From assembly GCA_964576585.1 (NCBI GenBank), contig CAZNWO010000015.1:1-39200 (forward strand): a DNA stretch of 39,200 bases, written 5' to 3'. The notes beneath the pieces were generated by a model. It was not told the DNA's origin. It saw nothing but the letters and a program-made list of their open reading frames with translations, and did no database searches. The stretch is from GCA-2730975 sp964576585 (GTDB lineage: Bacteria > Verrucomicrobiota > Verrucomicrobiia > Opitutales > Seribacteraceae). Within the stretch, counting starts at the first letter, position 1. Every line of letters begins with the position of its first letter. The position numbers and the translations under genes are program-made. Positions 6,999-15,743 of the stretch are shown piece by piece.

Positions 6999-7859
6999 TC
7001 AACCACCCTTTGCAGCTTCCTTGCACTGCTCTTCAAGTTCGTCGGCTGAAGGTTGGATGGGCAAATCAAGAGAGCGACGACCAATTTCAACGGACATAAT
7101 TGGCGACAAGCCTGTCGCAAAACCACTAACCGCACGTTCAACGATCCGAAAATAAAGGAATTCCTGACCTTGATTCAAGGAGACCAGACGACCCAACGGG
7201 ATGCCTATTCCATAGGCGAGGAAGATTCCAAGGAACGTACCGCTGAGGGCCGCGGCCACCTTCGCGCCTACAGCCTGCGGATCCTCCAAATTGGACATCG
7301 TATTGATAATCCCCAAAACGGCGGCAACAATACCTACGCCGGGCAAGGCATCTGCTACCATCTCAATTGCTTTAACCGAACGACCTGCTTCGGCTTCACG
7401 GCTGCTAAGCTCGGCATTGAGAATTCCTCCTATTTCGGCAGGTTTGCAGCGACCATCCACGATTGGACGCAAGGAGTTGCAGAGGAATTCGACCAAGCGA
7501 TCGTCCTTAAGGAAGGACGGATATTTGGTAAAGATCGTACTGTTTTGGGGATCGCTGACATGTTCGTCCAATGCAGGAGTACCCTTTCGACGACCCAGCA
7601 TGAAAAGTTCGTAGAGGAGAACGAGCAAGTCGATGAACTTGTCCTTGTTGGCCGCCCCGCCCTTAAAGGCCTTCGTTATATCTCCAGTCAAACCGATGAG
7701 AACCGATTTCGGACTGGAAACAATGACGATGCCCAATCCAATACCGCAGATAATAACGATCTCGCCCGCATGAACCAACCACATTGGATTTCCACCTGCA
7801 ACGGCAAAACCTCCAATACATGAGGCAAAAACAACAACTATGCCAATGGCTAAAAGCAT
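6999..7859 (-). CDS. motA: Flagellar motor stator protein MotA
   Basis: MotA is the membrane subunit of the stator that generates torque. The 286-aa product has four predicted membrane segments: residues 1-20, 28-48, and the pair near 170-190 and 205-230. The characteristic region KAIEMVADALPGVGIVAAVL and GIINTMSNLEDPQAVGAKVA lies at about 163-203, followed by AALSGTFLGIFLAYGIGIPL. The cytoplasmic loop (about 60-160) contains the charged residues that contact FliG. The ATG follows the fliA stop directly (TAAATG), so the stator genes are cotranscribed with sigma-28. Confidence 0.95.
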   Translation of the reverse strand: MLLAIGIVVVFASCIGGFAVAGGNPMWLVHAGEIVIICGIGLGIVIVSSPKSVLIGLTGDITKAFKGGAANKDKFIDLLVLLYELFMLGRRKGTPALDEHVSDPQNSTIFTKYPSFLKDDRLVEFLCNSLRPIVDGRCKPAEIGGILNAELSSREAEAGRSVKAIEMVADALPGVGIVAAVLGIINTMSNLEDPQAVGAKVAAALSGTFLGIFLAYGIGIPLGRLVSLNQGQEFLYFRIVERAVSGFATGLSPIMSVEIGRRSLDLPIQPSADELEEQCKEAAKGG

Positions 7860-8690
7860 TTATGTTTTGGTCTTGATTTGAGATAGAGTTCGAAAATGAC
7901 TTCGAAGGCAAATTAAGGAATGTGAAAGAATCTGACTGATACGCCCTTCGGTCAAGCCAAAGATTTCGGCAATTTCAGACATTTTCATCTCTTCATAATA
8001 ATAAAGGGCGAGGATTTTCTTCTGCTGATCGGGTAATTCCTTCAATCGCTCACGCAAGAGTACGACCTGTTCACGACGCTCAGTCTTGTCCGATGCATCA
8101 GTCTCCGTGGGATCGGAGAGAACCTCGGCCAAAGTGGAAGGAGTTCCTTCCCCATCACCGGAATCAATCGGGGCATCAATCGGCACGAAGGTAACGGGCT
8201 GGGTCTCGCGGAGCAACTGGCCATATTCATGCTTGCTTACCTTCAGTTCCTTGCGAACCTCGTGCTCTTCCACAGGTCTTTTGTGCCTAGACTCCAGTTC
8301 GGCAATTGTCGCCTGAAGTGAACGAGCCTTGGCACGATTCGCACGGGGCAGGCAATCAATCCTGCGAAGCTCGTCGAGAAGACCTCCCTTTATTCTCAAA
8401 CCGGCATAGCTTCCAAAAGAGCGCCCCTTGGAAGGATCGAACTGATTAACGGCCATAACCAATGCCTTGGCCCCTATTCCATAAAGATCATCACTTTCAA
8501 CCGTGTCCGGAAAATGGTGACGCATACGGGAAACGATCGACTTAACTAGGGGTAGATAGTTCTCGATGAGCTTTTCTCTCTCCTTCTCGTCGCTCATGGC
8601 ACGCTTGTACATTCGAGAAGCCTCAAGCATGCGGTCCGAAGCAAGCTTATCCTTGCCGGGAACGCGTTGAGCCGAGTGGGAATTACTCAT
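7860..8690 (-). CDS. fliA: RNA polymerase sigma factor FliA (sigma-28)
   Basis: FliA directs transcription of late flagellar genes. The 276-aa product contains region 2 (LIENYLPLVKSIVSRM, then DLYGIGAKALVMAVNQFDPS and GRSFGSYAGLRIKGGLLDEL), region 3 with RPVEEHEVRKELKVSKHEY, and region 4 (LPDQQKKILALYYYEEMKMS and LTEGRISQILSHSLICLR helix-turn-helix). The order and the FxSYAxxRIxGxxxDELR pattern are typical of the sigma-28 group. It lies between the flhF unit and motA. No FlgM anti-sigma factor can be named in the window. Confidence 0.95.
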   Translation of the reverse strand: MSNSHSAQRVPGKDKLASDRMLEASRMYKRAMSDEKEREKLIENYLPLVKSIVSRMRHHFPDTVESDDLYGIGAKALVMAVNQFDPSKGRSFGSYAGLRIKGGLLDELRRIDCLPRANRAKARSLQATIAELESRHKRPVEEHEVRKELKVSKHEYGQLLRETQPVTFVPIDAPIDSGDGEGTPSTLAEVLSDPTETDASDKTERREQVVLLRERLKELPDQQKKILALYYYEEMKMSEIAEIFGLTEGRISQILSHSLICLRSHFRTLSQIKTKT

Positions 8691-8709
8691 GATGCAAGGC
8701 CAAGGAAAA

Positions 8710-9054
8710 TCATGCCGTGGTGTTCACTCCGGGTTCTACTCCTGCAGCAGCTTCGGAAGTTGCTTCAGCCGAGGCTTGTATCGCAATTTCCTCGGGTGAA
8801 AGAGACTTTTGAGAAGGATTAACGGAACTCTCCTTGCCGGCGGAATCTGCCGAATCAGAGGCGAGGTCGACGGGAAGAGAACGAAGGATCGCGCCAAGGA
8901 AGATACGTCCTCCGATCGCAAATATCAGACAGCCGATGCTGCCTCGAACCACGGCGTCCAAGGCGTTTCCAGTTAGAAGCCAACCCAGGCAGAAAAAGAG
9001 GACGAAACCGATGAAGCCGGTCAGGCAGAAAAAGAAACGAGCATCGTTGTTCAT
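8710..9054 (-). CDS. Hypothetical two-segment membrane protein after flhF
   Basis: This 114-aa protein is not recognised. Two hydrophobic segments are visible, about residues 6-28 (RFFFCLTGFIGFVLFFCLGW) and 36-58 (VVRGSIGCLIFAIGGRIFLG), followed by a polar Ser/Glu/Ala-rich tail of about 50 residues that would be cytoplasmic if both ends are inside. The ATG at 9054 lies 4 nt after the flhF stop; a longer frame to 9117 would overlap flhF and is not favoured. The place is where many bacteria carry flhG, but nothing resembling a MinD-type ATPase is present. It may be a flagellar accessory protein tied to FlhF; this is inference from position. Confidence 0.72.
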   Translation of the reverse strand: MNNDARFFFCLTGFIGFVLFFCLGWLLTGNALDAVVRGSIGCLIFAIGGRIFLGAILRSLPVDLASDSADSAGKESSVNPSQKSLSPEEIAIQASAEATSEAAAGVEPGVNTTA

Positions 9055-9058
9055 GAGA

Positions 9059-10210
9059 TCAGACGCTGGAACGCATAATGCCTCGAGCATAGAGCTGCTC
9101 GGGGAAAGTTCTTGCAATTAATTGGTTCAGGACATTGACGGAAAAATCACCCGTAACGTTCTGGCCATAACAAATGCAAAGCGGGGTGAGTCCGCTGCGA
9201 AGAACCGTCGGCCAAAGCTTGGTGGAGTTGGAGAGTTCATCGTAATGAGTCAGGGCCAAGTGCGTTGCCCCAAGCAAACGTGAAAGGGATATGGCTTGGT
9301 CGATCACGCCCCGATCATAGGCTCCGTTGAGGACCAAAACACGTGTTCCTACATTAAGAAGATCGAGAGTCTCCTTAGTTTGCATCCAGTCATCCCGATG
9401 GCTTAGAGAAATGCCGGGGAAGTCTAGATAAAGGGGACTTTCTTCGCTGATTGTGGGAATATTGGCAGGCTCGCGAAAGAGAGTAACCCCAATCACCTCG
9501 CAAAAAATCCTGAGTGCGTCATCAGGGTTTGGAATGCCGTTCTCCACCTTTAGAACATGGGGGGTACGCTTATTAATAAAGACCTCGTGCGCGAGAAATT
9601 TACAAAGGGTAGTGGTTTTCCCCACACCCGGTGGACCGATAAGGGCAATTCTCTCCGTGGTTTCCGAATTCTCAAGAGAACGAAAGCGCTCACTTAGGCC
9701 CACGGTAATCTCCTTTAGGGCATCAGCTAAAGGCATGTTCTGAATTTCATTCCAGCGAGGCCAGCCTTGTAGCTCAGACAACAAACTGGAATCGAACCCG
9801 GCTTTCGCCAAGATTCGACCAATATCGGAATCCTCCGAGGTCAAGCTTTCATTGTCGCTAACTGAAGATGAATCGACTTCTGAAACATCTGGGCTGGGCA
9901 CAGTTTCGGAATCTATATCACCAGTGTCGGTTTCGGAAACCGCCTCCAATTCGGAAGAATTCTCAGGGACATTCTCCTCCATTTGCAAATCGTCTTCGGG
10001 CTCAGGTGGAATTTCCGCAATTACCTCGAGTTTCGGAGAAGAAATGAACTTGGCTAGTCCCTGTCCGCCCACTTGCTTGACTGAAATGACTCTTGCCGAC
10101 GTACCCAGTTTCTGCTGAATCACCCGTACAGCCTCGTCGGCCGAGCGAACAACCAAGCGATAACGCTTGCCGGGCTTGGCTTCCTTTTCCTGTTGAACTA
10201 GAGCACTCAC
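9059..10210 (-). CDS. flhF: FlhF-like SRP-family GTPase with degenerate G motifs
   Basis: FlhF is an SRP-type GTPase that places flagella. The 383-aa product has the family N-terminus (YRLVVRSADEAVRVIQQKLG, residues 17-36, then VISVKQV), an acidic linker (about 70-130), and an NG domain with an intact P-loop GPPGVGKTT (192-200). The other GTPase motifs are changed: DFPG (263-266) for DTAG, THYDE (321-325) for TKxDE, and GQNVTGD (349-355) for GQxVPDD. GTP binding may be altered while the fold is kept. The start is GTG at 10210, 23 nt after flhA. Confidence 0.88.
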   Translation of the reverse strand: MSALVQQEKEAKPGKRYRLVVRSADEAVRVIQQKLGTSARVISVKQVGGQGLAKFISSPKLEVIAEIPPEPEDDLQMEENVPENSSELEAVSETDTGDIDSETVPSPDVSEVDSSSVSDNESLTSEDSDIGRILAKAGFDSSLLSELQGWPRWNEIQNMPLADALKEITVGLSERFRSLENSETTERIALIGPPGVGKTTTLCKFLAHEVFINKRTPHVLKVENGIPNPDDALRIFCEVIGVTLFREPANIPTISEESPLYLDFPGISLSHRDDWMQTKETLDLLNVGTRVLVLNGAYDRGVIDQAISLSRLLGATHLALTHYDELSNSTKLWPTVLRSGLTPLCICYGQNVTGDFSVNVLNQLIARTFPEQLYARGIMRSSV

Positions 10211-10233
10211 TTCAAGTTGGGCAAATTATTGGT

Positions 10234-12492
10234 TCAAGCAGCAAGAGCAGGTTCCTTCTCGGATTCGGATTGGCTACCGGCATCTAGAGCTTGGGTTATT
10301 TCGTCGGGGAAGGAATGCTCGGGCAAAGCAATTGCCGCAAACGGTTCAATTAGAGTTTCGGAAGGCAGTTCCTGGTAGGCAATTACGCTTAATTGAGGGT
10401 AGGAAGGTTCCATGAAACGGCGGAAAGCGAGTCGCAACTCGGAAGTAGTGACCAGAACAGGCGTAATCCCCTGTTCCGACATTTCAACGATCTTGGGTTC
10501 CATCTCGCGAACGATTCCCTCGGTCAAGGCAGGATCCATGGTCAATCCGATGTCAAACTGACTTCGCTTGACACGGGAAATGAGGATTTGCTCGAGACGC
10601 GGTTCAAAGGTCATTGCGAGGAGTTTGCCTGGTTCCATTTCGTATTCTTTCACAAAATACATGCCCAGGCGTTTCCTCGCCTGCTCTGAGAGATCGTCTG
10701 GATTCTTGGTGATTACCGCCATGTCTGCGATGGTTTCCAGAATCAAGGTCAGGTTCTTTATCGGCACGCCTTCGCGGAGAAGGTTTTGAAGTGTTCGCTG
10801 AATGATCCCGACGTTGACCAAGTCAGGTAACAATTCGCTAACGAGGGTCGGATGACTCTCCTTAACCAAGTCGAGCAACCTCTGGGTACCCTCTCTCTCC
10901 AAGATCAAATAGGCGTTCTTTTTTAGGATATCCGAAAGGTGAGTAACAAGTACGGAAGAAGGATCGACCACGGTGCATCCTTCGATTTCAGCAGTTCGGC
11001 GCTCCTCATCCGGAATCCATAAGGCATTGATTCCGAAAACGGGTTCCACGGTGGGAATTCCGTCCAGTTTCCCGATCTCGCCACCACCCATGTTCATGGC
11101 AAGCACCCGTTCGGGGATAACGGATGATCGAGATATCTCCTTGCCTCTCAATAGGAAACGGTACTCGTTCGGCTCCAGTTCAATATTGTCTCGAACTCCG
11201 ATTGTGGGCAGAAGCATCCCCATTTCCTTTGCAAAATTCGTACGGGCACCGGTTATGCGTTCCAAAAGATCGCCACCTTTCTTCTTATCCGCCAAAACTA
11301 GGAGACCATATCCCATTTCGAGACCAAACACTTCTTGCTCTATCGCGGTTTCCATGGGAGACTTGGCAGGTGCCTGCTCTCCAGCTACACCTGCCTCGTC
11401 CTGAGCCGCCCCCGAAGCCTTGGCTCCTCCAGGCAAGCGAGGTTGTCCGGCATGGGCATGAGCTGCCGCAGGATCGACTCCTTCCGGCAATTCCTCTAGT
11501 TCAGGTCCTTCGGCAAGAGCTTTCTTCTTGAGAAGGTAAGCTGCTACAAGACAAACAACTGAGAGAATGAAAAACGGCCAAAAGGTCTCGGAAAGGAAAA
11601 ACGCAAATGCCATGAGCATCCCGCCGGAAATGCCAATTGCTCTAGGATAAATCGTAAGTTGTTTGCCAACGAATTCACCTAAATTGGCTTCCTCTGAAGA
11701 ACGAGTGACCAAGATACCGGCTGCGATAGAGACAATGATCGCGGGTATTTGGGAAACAAGACCATCACCAATGGAAAGGATGGTGTAGGTCTGAAGAGCC
11801 TCGGTCATAGCCATTTCCCTTTGGAAATAACCTATCAAAATGCCGCCGATGACATTCACTACCGTAATTACAATGCCCGCAATGGCATCTCCTCGAACAA
11901 ACTTGCTGGCCCCATCCATGGCGCCATAAAAATCAGCATCCTTCTGGATCCGTTCTCGTCGATGCAGAGCGTCAGCTTCGGATATAATCCCCGCATTGAG
12001 CTCAGCATCAATAGACATTTGTTTGCCGGGCATGGCGTCCAAGGTGAAACGGGCCGTTACTTCGGCGATACGTCCAGCACCCTTGGTGATAACAACAAAG
12101 TTGATGATGACCAGAATCAGGAAAATAACAGCACCAACCACATAGTTTCCACCCACAACAAAGGTTCCAAAGGAGTGGATGACGGAACCTGCATCAGCCT
12201 CGAGGAGAATAAGACGGGTGGAAGCAACGTTGAGACCGAGACGATAGAGGGTTACGGCAAGAAGCAGCGTGGGGAAAACGGAGAACTCGGGGGGATCTTT
12301 GACATAAATGACGGTGACCAGAATCAGAAGTGAAATGGCAATGCTGATGACGAGGAGAAGGCTGAGCAGGTCCTTGTGCACCGGAATGATAAGGAGGAAG
12401 ACAGCCCCAAACAATCCCAACACGAAGGCCAAGTCGGAACTCCCCTTGAGGTTGCCGAGCTTGGCGTTCACGGATTTAAGGAATGCTTTCAT
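10234..12492 (-). CDS. flhA: Flagellar export gate protein FlhA
   Basis: FlhA is the large export-gate subunit that binds substrates and uses the proton motive force. From the ATG at 12492 the product is 752 aa. The membrane half (about residues 1-320) has many segments and the FHIPEP signature region, including PPEFSVFPTLLLAVTLYRLG and NVASTRLIL, AGRIAEVTARFTLDAMPGKQ and MSIDAELNAGIISEADALHR. An Ala/Gly/Glu-rich linker (about 340-395) precedes the cytoplasmic domain, which is longer and lower in complexity than usual. A TTG start at 12519 would overlap flhB; ATG is preferred, 7 nt after the flhB stop. Confidence 0.96.
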   Translation of the reverse strand: MKAFLKSVNAKLGNLKGSSDLAFVLGLFGAVFLLIIPVHKDLLSLLLVISIAISLLILVTVIYVKDPPEFSVFPTLLLAVTLYRLGLNVASTRLILLEADAGSVIHSFGTFVVGGNYVVGAVIFLILVIINFVVITKGAGRIAEVTARFTLDAMPGKQMSIDAELNAGIISEADALHRRERIQKDADFYGAMDGASKFVRGDAIAGIVITVVNVIGGILIGYFQREMAMTEALQTYTILSIGDGLVSQIPAIIVSIAAGILVTRSSEEANLGEFVGKQLTIYPRAIGISGGMLMAFAFFLSETFWPFFILSVVCLVAAYLLKKKALAEGPELEELPEGVDPAAAHAHAGQPRLPGGAKASGAAQDEAGVAGEQAPAKSPMETAIEQEVFGLEMGYGLLVLADKKKGGDLLERITGARTNFAKEMGMLLPTIGVRDNIELEPNEYRFLLRGKEISRSSVIPERVLAMNMGGGEIGKLDGIPTVEPVFGINALWIPDEERRTAEIEGCTVVDPSSVLVTHLSDILKKNAYLILEREGTQRLLDLVKESHPTLVSELLPDLVNVGIIQRTLQNLLREGVPIKNLTLILETIADMAVITKNPDDLSEQARKRLGMYFVKEYEMEPGKLLAMTFEPRLEQILISRVKRSQFDIGLTMDPALTEGIVREMEPKIVEMSEQGITPVLVTTSELRLAFRRFMEPSYPQLSVIAYQELPSETLIEPFAAIALPEHSFPDEITQALDAGSQSESEKEPALAA

Positions 12493-12499
12493 CGGTATC

Positions 12500-13460
12500 T
12501 CAGGCAACTTTCTTGGCAAGTAGACGGCGTGCCTTCAAACGGTGAAAATAGTAGGAATGAGCCTTGTAGACCTGAGCCAGAATCTCAGCAACCACGCGAT
12601 AAAATTCCTGCGGGATCGGCTCGCCGACCTTGCCCAAGGCGTACAGGGCTCGAGCCAATGGCTTGTCTTCAACCATGGGAACCTCGAATTCAGCGGCAAT
12701 TAATTTTATTCTTCTGGCCAAGAGATTTTCTCCTTTCGCGACAACTATGGGAGCAAGATTCGCGCCTTTTTCATATCTGAGCGCCACGGCATAGTGAGTG
12801 GGGTTGGTGACGACGACGTCGGAAGTACCTACCTCCTCGATATTTTGACCGCCCAAAAGCTCCATTGCCTTCTTCCTTTGAGCGGACTTAACCTCCGGCG
12901 AAACTTCCTTACTTTTTCGCTCCTCCTTGACCTCTTCCTTGGTCATCTTCATCTCCTCCGTGTTTTCCTTCTTCTTGATAATGTAGTTTATAATGGCGAT
13001 GATGGCTAGGGTCAAAATCAGCAAAGCGAGCATGATTACGAACAACTTATGAATAAACTCCGGCAAATGCTGAATGGGTACGGGAGTAAAGAAAATGGGA
13101 TCGTCGATCACAATGAGCATGGTCAACCAAACGACAGTCCCGATGGCTAGAAACTTGAGGAAGTCGATGGCAAATGTCTTGAGACCCTTCAGTCCAAATA
13201 TTCTCTTGAAACCACTGATGGGATTCATCTTGTTCAAGTTCGGTTCCATAGCCTTCGGGGTTAGGCGAAACCCGGTCTGGATGCCTTCGGCAATTATTCC
13301 AGCTACAAAACATCCCAGAAGAAGAGGCAAGACGATCATGAAGAGGCTCTTGTAGGCAATTGTCAGGGTATGAGTCGCTCCCTCGTGAGTTGCGTGAATC
13401 TTGTGCAAGTTCTCGAAGACTGCCCTAGTAAACTCGGCCAAATCTCCAGCTTTTTGAGGN
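12500..13460 (-). CDS. flhB: Flagellar export switch protein FlhB (N-terminus lost in N gap)
   Basis: FlhB controls the export specificity switch. About 318 residues are readable, ending at 12500. Membrane segments near the gap and at FIHKLFVIMLALLILTLAI are followed by the charged linker and the autocleavage motif NPTH (codons near 12794-12805) in the context VVVTNPTHYAVALRYE, then APIVVAKGENLLARRIKLIA, all characteristic. The FlhB N-terminus (about 40-60 residues, with the usual TEKPTPKKL-type start) is not visible and must lie in or beyond the N run. Its stop is 7 nt from the flhA ATG. Confidence 0.95.
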
Positions 13461-13559
13461 NNNNNNNNNNNNNNNNNNNNNNNNNNNNNNNNNNNNNNNN
13501 NNNNNNNNNNNNNNNNNNNNNNNNNNNNNNNNNNNNNNNNNNNNNNNNNNNNNNNNNNN
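13461..13559. other. Assembly gap (run of about 99 N) at the fliR/flhB junction
   Basis: The bases are N. On its right, fliR is cut after about 139 residues out of a usual 255-265; on its left, flhB lacks about 40-60 N-terminal residues. If both genes are intact in the organism, roughly 450-550 bp are missing, so the N run is a placeholder and not a true length. Confidence 0.95.
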
Positions 13560-13976
13560 GTGGATGCCGGCAACAAAAAACACAAGCAAACTGAAATAGT
13601 AGAGCAAGGTCGTGATAGTAGCATCACTGGAACCAAGCAGGGGATTGACACTGCTGCTGGCCATCAAGCCTATTTCGTATGAAATCAAGTGTCCCGCCAA
13701 CTCCACGGCAAAAAAGACCATCCTGACCGACATGGCTAAAAGCAAGCCTATGCACACCTCGTTCATGGCCAGAAGAATAGCGCCGACAAAATGGTAGGCT
13801 AGATCGACATTTGCAGGAACCAAGGGATTCACCAGTAGCGACAGCAACAATGCGAAGGTCATCCGAATTCTCTTGGGAATCATCTTTCCCGCGAACAAGG
13901 GAATCCCCATAAAAAAAGCGCCCGTCCGCAACAAGACGAGCACCCAGACGATGATCTCCTCTGCGAAAATCGTCAT
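13560..13976 (-). CDS. fliR: Flagellar export gate protein FliR (C-terminus lost in N gap)
   Basis: FliR is part of the FliPQR export channel. The first 139 residues are readable and have the family pattern: VLVLLRTGAFFMGIPLF at about 12-28, KMIPKRIRMTFALLLSLLV, then the AGHLISYEIGLMASSSVNPL region (about 94-113), close to the usual GxxIGxQMGLxxAxxxDP motif. Several membrane segments are visible. The sequence stops at the N run; about 120 residues are missing. The ATG overlaps the fliQ stop (ATGA), so the order P-Q-R is kept. Confidence 0.93.
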
Positions 13977-14242
13977 TGGGCCATGGTCGGGATGAGGTTG
14001 AACATGGAAATGCAGAATTCGGTCATTGTCCGCAGGATGAAGTTTGCCGACACGATAATCGCCAACGAAACACAGATCAACTTCGGCACGAAAGTCAGCG
14101 TCTGCTCCTGGAGGCTCGTAATCGACTGGATGAGACTAACCGACAATCCGACTACTGTTGCAGTCCCCAATATGGGTATGGCCAGTATCAAACCAGTCTG
14201 CAGGAGATTCCTCATGATATCTACTGCAAGCTCCATGGTCAT
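13973..14242 (-). CDS. fliQ: Flagellar export gate protein FliQ
   Basis: FliQ is a small channel subunit with two membrane segments. The 89-aa product shows ILAIPILGTATVVGLSVSLI (about 19-38), then QSITSLQEQTLTFVPKLICV (39-58), which contains the almost invariant Q-x-x-T-x-x-x-EQTL-x-F-x-PK motif, and a second membrane segment around 55-78. The ATG at 14242 has a perfect AAAGGAGG eight nucleotides upstream; the second ATG two codons later is less well placed. Confidence 0.97.
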   Translation of the reverse strand: MTMELAVDIMRNLLQTGLILAIPILGTATVVGLSVSLIQSITSLQEQTLTFVPKLICVSLAIIVSANFILRTMTEFCISMFNLIPTMAQ

Positions 14243-14272
14243 GACGAAATCCTCCTTTAAGAAACGGCCTCG

Positions 14273-15055
14273 TCAGGCAATATTGAAGCTGTCGACCAAG
14301 GATTGCACCACCAGGTACCAACCGTCCACCAACACGAAAAGCAGCAACTTGAATGGCATGGAGATAACCACGGGAGGCATCATCATCATGCCCATGGACA
14401 TGAGAGAAGAAGCCACAATGAAATCAACTATGATGAAAGGTATGAATATAAGAAAGCCCATTTGAAAGGCGGTTCTCAATTCACTCAGGACAAAAGACGG
14501 AACTACCACGCTGAGCGGCAACTCATCGCGAGTCATGGCTCCTTGCCGGGCAATCTCGAGAAAGAATTGGGCGTCCGCCTGTCTGGTTTGATTCAGCATA
14601 AAATCCTTCATATGCGCGGTCGCCACAAGCAAGGCGTCTCCAGACTTCATCTCTCCTTCCATGTAGGGGCTGGCGGCATCGTCGTAGATACGGTCCCAAA
14701 CAGGCCCCATGACGAAAAACGACAAGAATAGGGCCAAACCTATGATGATCTGACTGGAAGGAGCAGAATTTACGCCAATGGCGTTCCGAACAAATCCAAG
14801 AACGATGACTATGCGAGTGAAGCACGTCATCATCATGATCACGGATGGCCCCAAGGTAAGAATCGTCATTGCAACGACGAGTTGAATGGCGACCCCAAAG
14901 TCGCCCTCATCGTTGGAACCCGAAACATCTATGCGCAACCCAGGAGCACCTGTACCCGTCGTCTGCCCCCAAGCATCTCCACCACAAAGCAAAAGAAAAA
15001 AACCAGCAAAAACGGCAAGAATAAGGCGAGAACGTTTTCTGGGGAGAAACTTCAT
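14273..15055 (-). CDS. fliP: Flagellar export gate protein FliP
   Basis: FliP forms the core of the export channel. The 260-aa product has a cleavable signal-like N-terminus (about 1-30), then TLGPSVIMMMTCFTRIVIVL (about 72-91), GVNSAPSSQIIIGLALFLSF, the periplasmic region, ELRTAFQMGFLIFIPFIIVD and VASSLMSMGMMMMPPVVISM, LPFKLLLF-like MPFKLLLFVLVDGWYLVVQS at the end. These are the FliP/YscR family signatures. It overlaps fliO by 4 nt and is followed by fliQ after 30 nt. Confidence 0.97.
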   Translation of the reverse strand: MKFLPRKRSRLILAVFAGFFLLLCGGDAWGQTTGTGAPGLRIDVSGSNDEGDFGVAIQLVVAMTILTLGPSVIMMMTCFTRIVIVLGFVRNAIGVNSAPSSQIIIGLALFLSFFVMGPVWDRIYDDAASPYMEGEMKSGDALLVATAHMKDFMLNQTRQADAQFFLEIARQGAMTRDELPLSVVVPSFVLSELRTAFQMGFLIFIPFIIVDFIVASSLMSMGMMMMPPVVISMPFKLLLFVLVDGWYLVVQSLVDSFNIA

Positions 15056-15498
15056 CCTTTCACACCCTCGACTTCCTCGAACTTCGGGTTAACAGTGCCT
15101 TGAGGCTTTTCGTCCTGCGACTCCACATCTCTCAAGTGGGAAAGGTGATTGATGGCATTAGGACTTATGCCGAGCAAGTGGCGCTCATGACCGAATTGGG
15201 CCACGACGAGATACTGACGGTTGCCCAAGGCACAAGTATCCGCCAGATGAATCCTGCCCGCTCGAGCGGACTTGATGCCGGGACGCTTGTGGCGATAATA
15301 ATAATTCAGCAAGGCAGCACCTGCTCCAAGAAACACGAGAAAAGCTATTACCTTTGCCCAAAGCCAAAGCAAATCACCACCAGATCCAACTTGGTTGCGC
15401 ATAGTGGCATCGGCGAAGAACTCTCGAAGAAGAGGTTCATTGCCAAATGCAGGCGACGCCCACAGCAACGCGAGCGGCGCGAAGCGCAACGAGTTCAC
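15052..15498 (-). CDS. fliO: Flagellar biosynthesis protein FliO
   Basis: FliO is a small membrane protein that helps FliP assemble. The 148-aa product has a signal-like N-terminus (about 1-19), a membrane segment near residues 45-66 (LWLWAKVIAFLVFLGAGAAL) and a cytoplasmic domain with IHLADTCALGNRQYLVVAQF, which fits the usual R-x-x-LG-x-xxxLVVVExG-type block, and HLLGISPNAINHLSHL. The family is poorly conserved; position between fliN and fliP decides the call. The start is GTG, overlapping the fliN stop. Confidence 0.85.
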   Translation of the reverse strand: MNSLRFAPLALLWASPAFGNEPLLREFFADATMRNQVGSGGDLLWLWAKVIAFLVFLGAGAALLNYYYRHKRPGIKSARAGRIHLADTCALGNRQYLVVAQFGHERHLLGISPNAINHLSHLRDVESQDEKPQGTVNPKFEEVEGVKG

Positions 15499-15743
15499 GA
15501 TACCGAATCGACGATCTCCGTAATCTTCAACCCGAAACGGTCGTCAACGACGACGACTTCCCCGTAAGCGATCAACTTGCCATTGACGAGGAGCCCGACC
15601 GGGTCCTTCGCACTCTGCTTCAATTGAATTTGCGCACCGGGACTCAGCTCAACGACTTCCCGCATTGGCAGTTCAGCCGTACCGAGTTGGACGGTTGCGT
15701 TCACTTTGACGTCCATGACGACATCCATTTTCCTGCTATCCAT
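15495..15743 (-). CDS. fliN: Flagellar motor switch protein FliN (SpoA domain only)
   Basis: FliN lies at the base of the C ring and helps dock the export ATPase complex. At 82 aa it is among the shorter FliN proteins and is almost only the SpoA domain: VMDVKVNATVQLGTAELPMR (about 9-28), VVELSPGAQIQLKQSAKDPV, GLLVNGKLIAYGEVVVVDDR and FGLKITEIV. The N-terminal extension found in many FliN proteins is missing. It overlaps fliM by 8 nt and fliO by 4 nt. Confidence 0.95.
   Translation of the reverse strand: MDSRKMDVVMDVKVNATVQLGTAELPMREVVELSPGAQIQLKQSAKDPVGLLVNGKLIAYGEVVVVDDRFGLKITEIVDSVS

Noticed and set aside
12500..13976. Two frames that run through the N run and seem to give complete proteins
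   Set aside because: They join fliR-derived and flhB-derived sequence across unknown bases in wrong frames. Only the parts matching FliR (13560-13976) and FlhB (12500-13460) are real.
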